Counted from the first letter of the stretch, positions 1 to 8,738 are shown. The stretch: DNA of 64,000 nt from Cohnella lupini (GCF_003386205.1 NZ_QRDY01000018.1:43796-107795); one strand, 5' to 3'. A program made the numbers and translations. The notes: generated by a model not told the origin, from the letters alone.

Positions 1-387
1 AGCTTGCCATTCAGAGCGCCGATCTTTTAAATACGCAACTCTTTCGCGAAAGCTATCTACGAATTTTCCTTTAGGAAATCGAACAAGATATTTTTCATAT
101 AGAGACAATGCCTCTTCAAAGTTAAACAAGTAATCATCATAAATATAGGTCAGCTGCTTATAGATCGTTTCATTATTCAAGTCCGGTTGTTTGGCCAATA
201 ATTCCTCTAATACCCTTGCAGCCTGTTCATAGTTTTTATCGACAAGAAGATCGCTTGCTCTTTTGATGTAATCCTGTTCGAGATCTCGGGGATCATCTTG
301 TGCCATACAACTATTCGAACTAACAAACAAAAGAAGGAAAGCAATCGCAATGGAAACAAACAAAGGTGCCGAATGATTTTTTTTCAT
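1..387 (-). CDS. Exported TPR-like protein, partial (3' end outside window)
   Basis: The reading frame opens with ATG at 387 behind a good ribosome binding site (AAGGGGAAACT) and stays open to the window edge, so only the first 129 codons are visible. The N-terminus has a lysine-rich start and a hydrophobic stretch (about residues 8-26) that looks like a signal peptide or anchor. The rest is helical, with a pattern such as LVDKNYEQAARVLEELLAK and later FEEALSLYEKYLVRFPKGKF, typical of tetratricopeptide-like repeats (YfiO/BamD or tol-pal type). It starts 11 bases after the HupE-like gene and probably shares its transcript. The specific function is unknown. The TPR assignment is by eye and moderately sure. 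Confidence 0.7.
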   Translation of the reverse strand, partial: MKKNHSAPLFVSIAIAFLLLFVSSNSCMAQDDPRDLEQDYIKRASDLLVDKNYEQAARVLEELLAKQPDLNNETIYKQLTYIYDDYLFNFEEALSLYEKYLVRFPKGKFVDSFRERVAYLKDRRSEWQA

Positions 388-398
388 AGTTTCCCCTT

Positions 399-1553
399 CT
401 AGAACGGAAGCAATTGCATGTCGAATACTCTTCCGATCAGCCAGCCCAAGCCAAGAATAAAGATGACCGCGGATACCCCGATCGTGACTTGCCTGGCGGG
501 TATTTTCTTCTTCAGCAAATAGAGGACGGGCAGCAGAACCAAGAAGATCATCAGTTGTCCCACTTCTACGCCTACGTTAAAGGATACGACCGAGAGGACA
601 AGATCTGATTTCCCCTTCACGTAATCTTGAAGAACGCTGGCGAATCCGAATCCGTGCATCAACCCGAAGGCGAAGGTGACGATCCAGCGATATTTGGCTT
701 GTTTTTTCCATATATTCTCTATAGCGACGTAACAGATAGATAAGGCAATCATGCTCTCGACAAATCTGGAGTTCAGAGTGACTACCTGCAAAGCCGATAA
801 AAGCAAAGTAATGCTATGCGCTACGGTAAATGCCGTGATAATTTTTAAAGCTTCTCTTGTCGTTAATCCTATTACGATGAGGGCGACCAAGAACGCGATA
901 TGATCGAATCCGCTCAAGATGTGTTCGATTCCAAGAACGATAAAGTCGTATATTTTAGACCATACGCTTGGAGGCTTGGATTTCATCGAGAATTCCCACG
1001 TGGTGTTACTAGGTGTGAATGTATTATATAGATTCGGTTGGGTATAGTTGAAGGTCTCCTGCAACGACTCGTCATCGGCATTCGTGAAATAGATAGTGCC
1101 GACATTGATGTGGTCGTTCTTAGTTTCATTAAATAAGAGATGGTAATCAATCTTAACCTTGTTGTCTTGCTGGTCAAAGCTAATATCGTTGATTTCCAAC
1201 CAAATGTTCCATATTTCCCTGTCGCGCTCTATTCTATCAACCTTGACCGGGTATAGACTTTCATTGACGGACACCGACAGCTTCTCGTTAATGTAAGGTT
1301 GAATAACGTCCGTTATTATAGTGCCGAGCTGTTCATCGGAAAGATGTTCAAGATCGTAACCGAGATCCTTTATTCCTTCGATTTGCGGGAACAGTTGGTA
1401 TCCGAGATCAATCGTGAATACGATGCGATCCTTTTCAATGGCCCATTTGGATCCCCCTAAATTCATTTCGTGAGCGGAAACAGGGCTAGCTTTTAATAAA
1501 AATACGGCAATTAGGAACATGGATGCTAATCTTATGAACCATTGTTTAGACAT
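399..1553 (-). CDS. HupE/UreJ-type membrane protein with large extracytoplasmic domain
   Basis: Predicted 384-residue membrane protein. Residues 1-27 look like a signal peptide ending in VSAHE. Residues 30-200 form a beta-rich extracytoplasmic domain, and residues 205-384 hold about six membrane helices. The membrane part carries the histidine motifs of the HupE/UreJ family (EHILSGFDHIAFL, TAFTVAHSITL, FGLMHGFGFA, FNVGVEVGQ). Family members are thought to move or handle nickel, cobalt or related metals, but for this two-domain subgroup the substrate is unproven. It lies downstream of the purple-acid-phosphatase-like gene, separated by a hairpin, and directly upstream of the TPR-like gene. The pairing suggests a metal- or surface-related module (inference). 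Confidence 0.8.
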   Translation of the reverse strand: MSKQWFIRLASMFLIAVFLLKASPVSAHEMNLGGSKWAIEKDRIVFTIDLGYQLFPQIEGIKDLGYDLEHLSDEQLGTIITDVIQPYINEKLSVSVNESLYPVKVDRIERDREIWNIWLEINDISFDQQDNKVKIDYHLLFNETKNDHINVGTIYFTNADDESLQETFNYTQPNLYNTFTPSNTTWEFSMKSKPPSVWSKIYDFIVLGIEHILSGFDHIAFLVALIVIGLTTREALKIITAFTVAHSITLLLSALQVVTLNSRFVESMIALSICYVAIENIWKKQAKYRWIVTFAFGLMHGFGFASVLQDYVKGKSDLVLSVVSFNVGVEVGQLMIFLVLLPVLYLLKKKIPARQVTIGVSAVIFILGLGWLIGRVFDMQLLPF

Positions 1554-1586
1554 GATGCTGTCCTCTATTCTTCCGTTAGTAATTAA

Positions 1587-1619
1587 GCGGTCGCATGATA
1601 ATAAATCTCATGCGACCGC
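1587..1619 (-). terminator. Strong hairpin between phosphatase-like gene and HupE gene
   Basis: A perfect 12-bp inverted repeat (GCGGTCGCATGA / TCATGCGACCGC) with a 9-base loop sits 50 bases after the stop of the phosphatase-like gene. The T-run is poor on either strand, so it may be a weak terminator or an mRNA-stabilising or processing hairpin that lowers expression of the downstream HupE gene. Confidence 0.55.
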
Positions 1620-1669
1620 CTATTTGTCATGCTTTGTACGAGCCTTTCCTAAACTAAGCTTTTACCGTT

Positions 1670-4600
1670 CTACAGCATCAAGTATAGACGATAAATCATT
1701 ACCGCGGTTTCCGCTCTTGTCACCTGGCCCGTTGGGTTCAGCGCCGAACCGCTGCCTTGAACAATTCCCGCTTTCACCATTTTAGCCGCGGCGTCGTTCG
1801 CGTAAGGCGCTAGTTTCGCCTTGTCCTTGAACCCGCTCAAGTCGGACGGCGTGCCGCTAAGGTCCAGCTTGCCGGTCACGTCCATCGCCCGGCTCATGAG
1901 CACCATCATATCCTGACGAGAAATGAACTCGCCCGGATTGAATTTGTTACCGCCTGCGCCGTTTGCGATGCCAAGCGTTTTGACGATGCCAAGCGCTTTA
2001 TAGTAGTACGCGTTAGCGCTCACGTCGCTGAAGTTGGATGTGACGTCTGCATTTAGATCCAGCATGCGAACGAGCATCATCATAAAGTCGGCGCGCGTAA
2101 TGCGATTGCTCGGCTCAAAGCTAGTGGCCGAAGTTCCGTTGATGATGCCTTGATCGGCCAGAACCGCGATCGCGTCCTTCGCCCAATCGTAATGCGAGTC
2201 GACGTCCTTGAACGGAATTGCCGGGATGACCGGATTGCCGCCGTTGCCCGGATTCGTTGTTCCGCTTCCGTTACCTGGGTTCGTCGTTCCGCTTCCGTTA
2301 CTTGGATTCGTATTTCCGCCTCCGTTGTCCGGATTCGTATTTCCGCCTCCGTTGTCCGGATTCGTATTTCCGCCTCCGTTGTCCGGATTCGTATTTCCGC
2401 CTCCGTTATCCGGATTCGTATTTCCGCCTCCGTTATCCGGGTTCGTATTTCCGCCTCCGTTGTCCGGATTCGTATTTCCGCCTCCGTTATCTGGATTCGT
2501 CGGTGTTCCGCCGCCGTTACCTGGATTCGCTGGAACGGTATAAGTGACATGGAGTTGTGGAATTTGGTCTGCGTGAGAACCTGCGCCTTCAAAGGCCTCA
2601 GCGGTTCTAGTGCCTTGCCCGTTTAGAATGAAGGTCATGGCATTCCCTTCATTCCATTCACCCTTATTAATGATTCCCTGTACCAATGATGCAAGATTCG
2701 GCGTTTGCTGGTTTGGACCTGCTTCATGTTCTACTGTCCACAAAGGTACATCTTTCCAGTTAATAGAACTAGCCGTTTTCACACGGGATGAGATATTGTA
2801 AGTAACATTTGCAACCGATGCCGAATTAGATACATCTTCCGCATAAATATTCACATCAAACGGATCCAAGTTCTTGTCGGGTTCGTCGACGGAAAACTGA
2901 ATATAGGCATCTTGAACTGTGGCCCCTTTAGGAATGGCCAGATCAGCGAATCTGAGTCCGATCTGCTGTGTGTTGTCTTCCATTACGATTTCCAGGTCGG
3001 AACTACCAGAATCCATCGACCCGTCTTCAAGCTCTTCCATATCGTCCATAGCGTTCTTGATAGGCGCTACGATCTCATTTGTTCCTTCGCCATCGCCCGG
3101 ATCAGTCGGAACTGATTCCGGATTTGAGTAAATGACATGAAGTTGTGGAATCTGGTCTGCGTGGGAGCCTGCACCATAGAAGGACTCGGCGGATCTGGAG
3201 CCCTGACCGGTTAGAATGAAGCTCAAAGCATTCCCTTCCTTCCACCCCTCCATATTTACAATTTCTTGGACCAAAGATGCAACGTTAGGCGTTTGCTGAG
3301 CTGGACCGGCTTCATGTTCTACTGTCCACGCCGGCGCATCCTTCCAGTTTACAAAATCATTCGTCTTAACACGTGATGAAACATCACCCGGATCTTCCAG
3401 AAGTGAATTTGCAATTGCTTCCGCATAAATATTCACATCAAACGGGTCAACGTTTGCAGTGGGATCGGCAGCGGAAAACTGAACATAGGCATCAAGAATC
3501 TTAGCTCCTTTAGGAAGGGCCAGTTTATCAAATCTGAGTATGATCTGCTGGTTATTTACAATTTCCAGGTGGGGACTACCAAGATCCAATGTCCCGTCTG
3601 CATGTTCTTCGGTAGTGTCGTATACGCCTTTGATTGGCGCTATGATCTCATGAGAAGCCCCGCCTGATGTAACGCCGACAATGATGGATACCTTATTGCT
3701 TTCGACCGTTCTTCCTTGAACGGTAGCTTCCGCCCAAATGCTTACGTTCGTAACGCGAGGCGTTTGATTCCGCACGGTTACAATCCCGTCAGCAGAAATA
3801 GCCAATACGTCATCATTGCTCGTCCTATATACGACATCGGCTCCGGTCGGGTCGATGTCCGCTTGCAAATTGTCTTTCAACGATAAACTTAGCTTAGCTT
3901 GAGAGCCAGCGTTAAGCGAATCGCTATCCGACGTTAATTTTGCTTCCGCCAGCCCATCCGGATTTTGGACTTTTAAAGTCAATTCATTACTCTTAACGTT
4001 AAGGAACTGCGCCCAAACCTTGACGGATTCATTGAATACAGGTTTGTTCTTGATGGTCACCGTGCCGTCTTCCGCAATGGAAAGAATGTCCGGCTTATCC
4101 GTTTTATATTTCACGTTAACATCCGTGAGATCCACAGGGGCATCTTGGCTGTCGACAGCCGTCAATCCGAGCTTCACGCTGCTTTGAGGAGAATCCGTTT
4201 GTAAAGTATCTCCATCTGCAGCTAGTGTTAACTTGGATATATCGGGTAGCTTCTGGTTAATATTTATTGTCTCAATGACCGTGCCGTCTGCTCTACGGGC
4301 GGTCATAGTGAGCGTTTCGCCCTCAATATCAAACTCGGCAAGGTGGTAAGACATGTCCGTCGTAACGATATTCTCGGCATTAGGATTCGGGGTATACAAG
4401 GGAGCGCCGCCGCCGCCGGCAGTTACGTATTCGATACCATCGACTTCTGCACGCGCGTAGTTATGGTTGTGTCCGTTTAAGTACATCTGTACCCCGTACT
4501 TCTGCAGGAGCGGGTGGATGCTGCTTTGGACATCGGTGTTGTTCGCATGAGTACCGGCGCCCCATCCCGGTTGATGGCCCTGAACGATCTTCCACGGTTT

Positions 4601-5380
4601 GGTGGAGGTTGCCAGGTCGTTTTCCAACCATTTGTACTGAGCGGTATCCTTGGCAAAAGGTGCGTACTCGTCAACGATTGCAATGTGGACCGGACCGTAA
4701 TCGAAGGACCAGTAGTTGTCGGCCACGTAAGGGTAAGGATAGTACTTATTGTAGACCGAACCTGTATTCTCATGGTTGCCCCTTGCGCCAACCATGGGAA
4801 CCTCAGCCTGGAAAGCATGCATCTCGGGATAGGTAGTCCCGTCGACGAAGTATTGCGAAGTCCAGTCGCTCTCGGTATCCTGCGCGGCAAAATCCCCGCT
4901 GTTCAAAAGAATAGTCTGGTAGTCCGGGTCGGCTTGATAATCCAAGCGCGCTCTGGTTGCTACCTTGTCCTGATTGGACGGGTTCGTCCGGCTATCTCCA
5001 TAAGAGAGAAACTTTACGGATGTAGCGTTATCGGCCGGCGCGGTACGGAAAGAACCGCTTTGATCGTCTACTTGATAGTAGTATAAGGTTCCCGGCTGCA
5101 ACCCTGTGATGTCGAACCGGTGCTGCCTGTCATCGCGGTTCACGGGAACGGTCTCTTCTCCCATCCCATACGATTTATCGGTACCCCAGCGAATTACGTT
5201 CGAGTCGTTCGCGCTTGTCTGCCAAAGAACGGACATGGAAGTATTCCCGCCATTAAACAACAAGTACGGACCTTTCAGAATGTTGCTGGCAGCCGACGTA
5301 CGGAACACGGCTACGTTGAAGAGAGCAACAAGAATACTTAGAACCAGCAAGCTTTTCCACCATTTACTTATATTTTTCAT
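1670..5380 (-). CDS. SLH-anchored purple-acid-phosphatase-like metallophosphoesterase, multidomain
   Basis: Large exported protein of 1236 residues. Order of parts: signal peptide (1-31); fibronectin-like N-terminal domain of purple acid phosphatases (about 36-113); calcineurin-like phosphoesterase (about 122-365) with all metal-ligand motifs visible, GDS at 128-130, SGD at 161-163, GNHE at 201-204, GHQ at 268-270 and GHNHNYAR at 303-310; two Ig-like segments (about 384-570); two copies of a roughly 150-residue beta-rich module (about 575-760 and 770-945) sharing SRVKT, WKD and GAGSHADQIPQLHV; a Gly/Asn/Pro repeat linker (about 950-1050); three S-layer homology repeats (about 1055-1236). It should hydrolyse phosphate esters or diesters at the cell surface; the substrate is unknown. 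An AT-rich repeat upstream could be a Pho-type control site. Confidence 0.88.
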   Translation of the reverse strand: MKNISKWWKSLLVLSILVALFNVAVFRTSAASNILKGPYLLFNGGNTSMSVLWQTSANDSNVIRWGTDKSYGMGEETVPVNRDDRQHRFDITGLQPGTLYYYQVDDQSGSFRTAPADNATSVKFLSYGDSRTNPSNQDKVATRARLDYQADPDYQTILLNSGDFAAQDTESDWTSQYFVDGTTYPEMHAFQAEVPMVGARGNHENTGSVYNKYYPYPYVADNYWSFDYGPVHIAIVDEYAPFAKDTAQYKWLENDLATSTKPWKIVQGHQPGWGAGTHANNTDVQSSIHPLLQKYGVQMYLNGHNHNYARAEVDGIEYVTAGGGGAPLYTPNPNAENIVTTDMSYHLAEFDIEGETLTMTARRADGTVIETININQKLPDISKLTLAADGDTLQTDSPQSSVKLGLTAVDSQDAPVDLTDVNVKYKTDKPDILSIAEDGTVTIKNKPVFNESVKVWAQFLNVKSNELTLKVQNPDGLAEAKLTSDSDSLNAGSQAKLSLSLKDNLQADIDPTGADVVYRTSNDDVLAISADGIVTVRNQTPRVTNVSIWAEATVQGRTVESNKVSIIVGVTSGGASHEIIAPIKGVYDTTEEHADGTLDLGSPHLEIVNNQQIILRFDKLALPKGAKILDAYVQFSAADPTANVDPFDVNIYAEAIANSLLEDPGDVSSRVKTNDFVNWKDAPAWTVEHEAGPAQQTPNVASLVQEIVNMEGWKEGNALSFILTGQGSRSAESFYGAGSHADQIPQLHVIYSNPESVPTDPGDGEGTNEIVAPIKNAMDDMEELEDGSMDSGSSDLEIVMEDNTQQIGLRFADLAIPKGATVQDAYIQFSVDEPDKNLDPFDVNIYAEDVSNSASVANVTYNISSRVKTASSINWKDVPLWTVEHEAGPNQQTPNLASLVQGIINKGEWNEGNAMTFILNGQGTRTAEAFEGAGSHADQIPQLHVTYTVPANPGNGGGTPTNPDNGGGNTNPDNGGGNTNPDNGGGNTNPDNGGGNTNPDNGGGNTNPDNGGGNTNPDNGGGNTNPSNGSGTTNPGNGSGTTNPGNGGNPVIPAIPFKDVDSHYDWAKDAIAVLADQGIINGTSATSFEPSNRITRADFMMMLVRMLDLNADVTSNFSDVSANAYYYKALGIVKTLGIANGAGGNKFNPGEFISRQDMMVLMSRAMDVTGKLDLSGTPSDLSGFKDKAKLAPYANDAAAKMVKAGIVQGSGSALNPTGQVTRAETAVMIYRLYLML
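2232..2526 (-). repeat. 27-bp coding tandem repeat (NTNPDNGGG linker)
   Basis: Tandem 27-bp units inside the phosphatase-like gene encode NTNPDNGGG. Seven near-identical central units are flanked by degenerate ones (PTNPDNGGG, NTNPSNGSG, TTNPGNGSG). The linker joins the catalytic/beta-rich part to the S-layer homology repeats and is probably a flexible wall-spanning spacer. Near-identity of the units suggests recent slippage, so its length may vary between strains. Confidence 0.9.
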
Positions 5381-5909
5381 GTTTTCCCTCTTGTCTTATT
5401 GGATTAGTAGTTAGAATCTCAGAAAACCGTTCCTTTGCAACACTCAGACGATACTATGAAATTTTTCTTGTCTTTGCCCCCCTTCATCGCATTGACCAAG
5501 GCGGGCGGCATATTTCTTTTGCCTCGGCTGATTTGCTCCTATTCTTTCTTTCCTCTCGTAACATGGAATAGATTCGGTCAGAAGACATTCCCTGACTAAA
5601 TTGATCCAAAGGAAACTATACATCTTACTTTCAAAAGAAGTGTATTTTATATGTAAAAACTTTTATATTACTATGTAAAAATTTATATATTACATTTTTT
5701 ACAACATAGAATCGCAAATCCTGATGAACTGAAATCTATTAGTCAATAGCGAAAGTTAAGAAAAAGTAAAAAAACGCAATAAGGAAATCATTCTGAGTAA
5801 ATTCACATTCCAAATTAACAATGCCATGATTTCTCGATGACATTCTCGATACATTTCCTTTTAGAATTAGTGTGATGCGACAAATACCAACAAGTATTCC
5901 CGAGAGAGA
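5381..5909. promoter_or_regulatory. Divergent intergenic region with 22-bp AT-rich direct repeat, Pho-box-like
   Basis: This 529-base gap separates the divergent phosphatase-like and membrane-protein genes and holds no credible gene. At 5650-5692 a 21-base AT-rich sequence beginning TATGTAAAAA occurs twice with a 22-base period, followed by another TTTACA at 5698-5703. Read on the minus strand it gives TTTACA, N5, ATATAA, N5, TTTACA, N5, AATACA. This 11-base spacing of TT(A/T/C)ACA-like hexamers is that of PhoP boxes in Bacillus. A TATAGT that could serve as a -10 lies 20 bases further toward the phosphatase gene. The assignment is tentative because the region is simply very AT-rich and also contains an inverted TGTAAAAA/TTTTTACA pair. 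Confidence 0.4.
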
Positions 5910-5924
5910 GTGATAGATCAGCCG

Positions 5925-6488
5925 ATGAAAACCTTCTTTACTGCAAAAGAGTTTGCGATCACGCAAGCGAGCGTAGCCGCCCTCTTATTTTTGTCCATCC
6001 CCTTGTTTAATGCCCTAGGAGTCAGCAACCATAAGCTGATGGCTATTCTACACGGGTTGGGCGCAACCATCACCGTCATCTTAAGCTGTCAAACGATCCA
6101 TCTGGTTTATCCCATGCTTCGCGGCAAGAAGGGAGCCGCTACCAAACTCGAATTGATGCTATGGCTCACAAATCTCTTGGTGCTACTCACGATCATATTC
6201 GGAAACTGGCTATACATCGCTTACCGGGCCCCGGACGGTCCCCAGGAATGGCTGATGTACTATAACCCTCCGTTGCATTCGATCATGATGGAATTTAAAG
6301 AATTCGTCGCGCTTTATCCGCTCCCTTTGGGAATCGGAGCAGCATTCCTATTGCGCCGATTTCGACATAATCTTGTTCCAGGATCTGCAGCTAGCTCGAT
6401 CGTTGCATTATTGGTTACGTTATTCTGGATCTGCTTGCTGATCGGATTCGTGTTAGGGTTCGGGTTAGCGAAACTAAAAATGGTCTGA
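5925..6488 (+). CDS. Unknown polytopic membrane protein
   Basis: About 187 residues with four to five predicted membrane helices (roughly residues 14-34, 40-60, 78-96, 128-142 and 158-180). I do not recognise a family. A short polar loop with YNPPLHSIMMEFKEF between helices three and four could face the membrane surface. Start choice is uncertain: GTG at 5910 and ATG at 5925 are both possible and neither has a strong ribosome binding site. It is first in a four-gene plus-strand set with a second membrane protein, a phosphoesterase-like exported protein and a lipoprotein, divergent from the SLH phosphatase. Confidence 0.7.
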   Translation: MKTFFTAKEFAITQASVAALLFLSIPLFNALGVSNHKLMAILHGLGATITVILSCQTIHLVYPMLRGKKGAATKLELMLWLTNLLVLLTIIFGNWLYIAYRAPDGPQEWLMYYNPPLHSIMMEFKEFVALYPLPLGIGAAFLLRRFRHNLVPGSAASSIVALLVTLFWICLLIGFVLGFGLAKLKMV

Positions 6489-6520
6489 TTTTAAACACGG
6501 TTTAGTAAGGGGAGAACATC

Positions 6521-6913
6521 ATGCAAGCACATAAACAGCCAAAATCAGGCGAAATCGTAGCCGTACTGCTTTCGGTATGGCTCGGTATTGTAACGACGAC
6601 ATTCTGTCATTTATGGAGCGTATACAATCCGGTCAGAGCCAACCCTTTATTGCTAAAGATGGGTTCCGTGATTCCCGGCTGGTGGGGGATCGGTCCGTAT
6701 GCCGGCAAAGAAGTGGCGGGATTGGTAGTCTGGTTGGCCACATGGATTATACTCCATTGGACGATCGGACGAATCGAGGTTGCTCTGAAACCATGGACGA
6801 TCGGCTTTATCGTTGCCTTTCTTGCCAATTTGATTATCGTCTTTCCACCCGTTTATCACGCCTTAATGTGGTGGCCCGCCTTGCCTAATACTTCGCCGGC
6901 AGGAGGGGGATGA
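6521..6913 (+). CDS. Unknown small membrane protein
   Basis: 130 residues, ATG at 6521 behind AAGGGGAG. It has three to four predicted membrane helices (about residues 14-34, 55-80, 88-110) and ends in a Pro/Trp-rich tail (MWWPALPNTSPAGGG). No family recognised. The gene is 32 bases after the preceding membrane protein and its stop is immediately followed by the start of the next gene, so the three are probably cotranslated. The conserved-looking GIGPYAGKEVAG segment may be a membrane-interface loop. Likely works with its neighbours at the membrane (inference). Confidence 0.72.
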   Translation: MQAHKQPKSGEIVAVLLSVWLGIVTTTFCHLWSVYNPVRANPLLLKMGSVIPGWWGIGPYAGKEVAGLVVWLATWIILHWTIGRIEVALKPWTIGFIVAFLANLIIVFPPVYHALMWWPALPNTSPAGGG

Positions 6914-8320
6914 ATGATGTCAACTCTATATAAATATAAACTTCCGCTAGTTGTACTCGCGACTTTTTGCATTCTTGTTGCTTCTTTTTATTGGTCGAAT
7001 ATTCCAATGAAGGGAAACAAGTCGCCCACCCCGCCAAAGTCGGTTCAATTGGGTTACTTTAGCCAAGTTCAAGGGGAACTTGGGGATTGGACGAAGCAAT
7101 TCGGGGACATTTCTTATTTTGCCGCTTCCGATCAATTGCTGCAAAATCAACTCGAAGCGCAAAAGTCTCAATTCTATCCCGTCTATGATGGCTCTACAAC
7201 GGATAGCCTTTTTAATCAAGAATATCCTCATGTGCCGTCCGCGACGCTTCCGGGTTACGGAAAAACCGTATATTCGATCAGTAACGATAACGCCAAGCTA
7301 TTCTTCCTTAACGCGCGTCGATTATCGGATGCAGAAGATGTTCAGTTAGAATGGCTCAAAGAGACCGTCGATCGTTCGAATCAAGCGTTCGCCTTTGCCT
7401 GGCTTAGCGAAGATCCGAAGCGTCCCGAAATATGGAGTGCCTTCCGGTCGGCCGGCATATCCGCGGTTTTCATCGGAAATTCCGTCTTCACTCTCGAAAA
7501 GTCCGTTGAAGTAGAGCCCTCTAACTATACGCCTACCGAATATGATGGCTGGAGAGTATGGGACTTGTCCGCGGTGAAGGAAGCATCCTTCCTTACGATC
7601 ATCGACGTAAGCAAGAATAAGCTGTCCATTAAAGTCGAGAATCAACAGGGAGATGTGCTTGATCGCCTGGAACAGAATACGATTAACCTTGACTCATTCG
7701 AACACAAACAGGAAATTCCGCTAGTAGGCATCCAATCCGTATGGAGCTATCATCCGGGCAGCAAGGAGATTATAACGACCATTCCCGAAGGGTACGATGT
7801 AACGGGAGAAGGTCCGATTATCGAGACTTTTCCCAGTGAAATTGTTAAACTCCCTTCAGACGATTGGCGAAGTCCGGAATACGACGATTCAGACTGGAAA
7901 ATCGGCAGAGCTCCTTTCGGATATACGAATGTCGGCGAGCGGAAATCTTATATTGAAACGAACGTGGAGGCCGGGAAGTCCCCTACTTATTATTTTCGCA
8001 AGTCGTTTGAATTGAATGGCAATCCGGAGGATTGGTCAGGATTATCGCTGAATATCGCTTATGAGGATGGATATGTCGTTTACTTAAATGGTCAGGCCGT
8101 ATCCCGAGACGCCATTGAAACCGGACTCTTATCCGATTCGTCGTTAGCCTTCGCGAACGATTTTAATTTCTATCGGAGAATCGATCTGAAAGCGCACTTG
8201 AACAAGCTTGTGCAGGGGACTAATGTTGTTGCCGTTGAAGTGCATCGCAGCCATCCCTCCGCTCCCAATCTATTTTTCGACCTTGGCCTATCTATTGAAT
8301 CAAATCGAGAGGAACGTTGA
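6914..8320 (+). CDS. Exported phosphoesterase-like protein lacking metal ligands, with C-terminal galactose-binding-like domain
   Basis: 468 residues with an N-terminal membrane anchor (about 8-28). The middle region reads like the later half of a purple-acid-phosphatase domain: KLFFLNARRLSDAEDVQLEW corresponds to the segment before the GHQ motif, and AGISAVFIGNSVFTLE falls where active enzymes have GxxxxLxGHNHxYER. The GD, GNHE, GHQ and GHNH metal-binding motifs are all missing. The C-terminal part (about 310-465; DDWRSPEYDDSDWKIGRAPFGY, here split for reading as DDWRSPEYDD plus SDWKIGRAPFGY, then YYFRKSF, VYLNGQAV, GTNVVAVEVH) resembles the jelly-roll module found at the C-terminus of several secreted phosphoesterases. 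A binding rather than catalytic role is likely (inference). Start could be 6914 or 6917; AGGAGGGGGA precedes both. Confidence 0.72.
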   Translation: MMSTLYKYKLPLVVLATFCILVASFYWSNIPMKGNKSPTPPKSVQLGYFSQVQGELGDWTKQFGDISYFAASDQLLQNQLEAQKSQFYPVYDGSTTDSLFNQEYPHVPSATLPGYGKTVYSISNDNAKLFFLNARRLSDAEDVQLEWLKETVDRSNQAFAFAWLSEDPKRPEIWSAFRSAGISAVFIGNSVFTLEKSVEVEPSNYTPTEYDGWRVWDLSAVKEASFLTIIDVSKNKLSIKVENQQGDVLDRLEQNTINLDSFEHKQEIPLVGIQSVWSYHPGSKEIITTIPEGYDVTGEGPIIETFPSEIVKLPSDDWRSPEYDDSDWKIGRAPFGYTNVGERKSYIETNVEAGKSPTYYFRKSFELNGNPEDWSGLSLNIAYEDGYVVYLNGQAVSRDAIETGLLSDSSLAFANDFNFYRRIDLKAHLNKLVQGTNVVAVEVHRSHPSAPNLFFDLGLSIESNREER

Positions 8321-8322
8321 CG

Positions 8323-8682
8323 ATGCGGACAAACCTGAGAAAATACACATTATCATTGTTGCTCATCGTTTGCCTTGCCGTCTTCACGACCGGATGCATC
8401 CCCGTTCCATCCGGCACGGTTCCTTTTACGGATATCGGCGTTACGAAAACGAATTTGATCGTACAGAACCGGAGCGGAGATGTTCGATACGATGTAAAAA
8501 TTACTGTTGATGACAAATACAACTATGTGGTGGATGTGTTGTCCCTCGGCAGATCCAGCTTCCCTTTATCCGAATTCGTTGATGACCAAGGAAATCGTTA
8601 CGCACCCGGTTTCTTGAAGGTTCGCAATGTAACTGTCTATATAGCGGACGAGAATGAAGGCACAGAGTACTATCGTTGGTAA
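8323..8682 (+). CDS. Small lipoprotein of unknown function
   Basis: About 119 residues. The N-terminus MRTNLRKYTL is followed by a hydrophobic segment and a lipobox-like FTTGC, so the mature protein would be lipidated by Lgt (a lgt gene lies at 57.5 kb). The rest is a short beta-rich domain with no family recognised. ATG at 8323 is chosen over TTG at 8317 because GAGAGG lies ten bases upstream of it. It follows the phosphoesterase-like gene by two bases and closes the plus-strand set before a terminator-like hairpin. Confidence 0.75.
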   Translation: MRTNLRKYTLSLLLIVCLAVFTTGCIPVPSGTVPFTDIGVTKTNLIVQNRSGDVRYDVKITVDDKYNYVVDVLSLGRSSFPLSEFVDDQGNRYAPGFLKVRNVTVYIADENEGTEYYRW

Positions 8683-8738
8683 ATAACGAGATATGACTTT
8701 CAATGGTTTTATCGAATAACGTGAATGCAATACTTTCA

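Noticed and set aside
2150..2626. Several repeat-rich frames on both strands inside the surface phosphatase gene
   Set aside because: Shadows of the 27-bp coding repeat; the minus-strand frame of the phosphatase explains the sequence fully.
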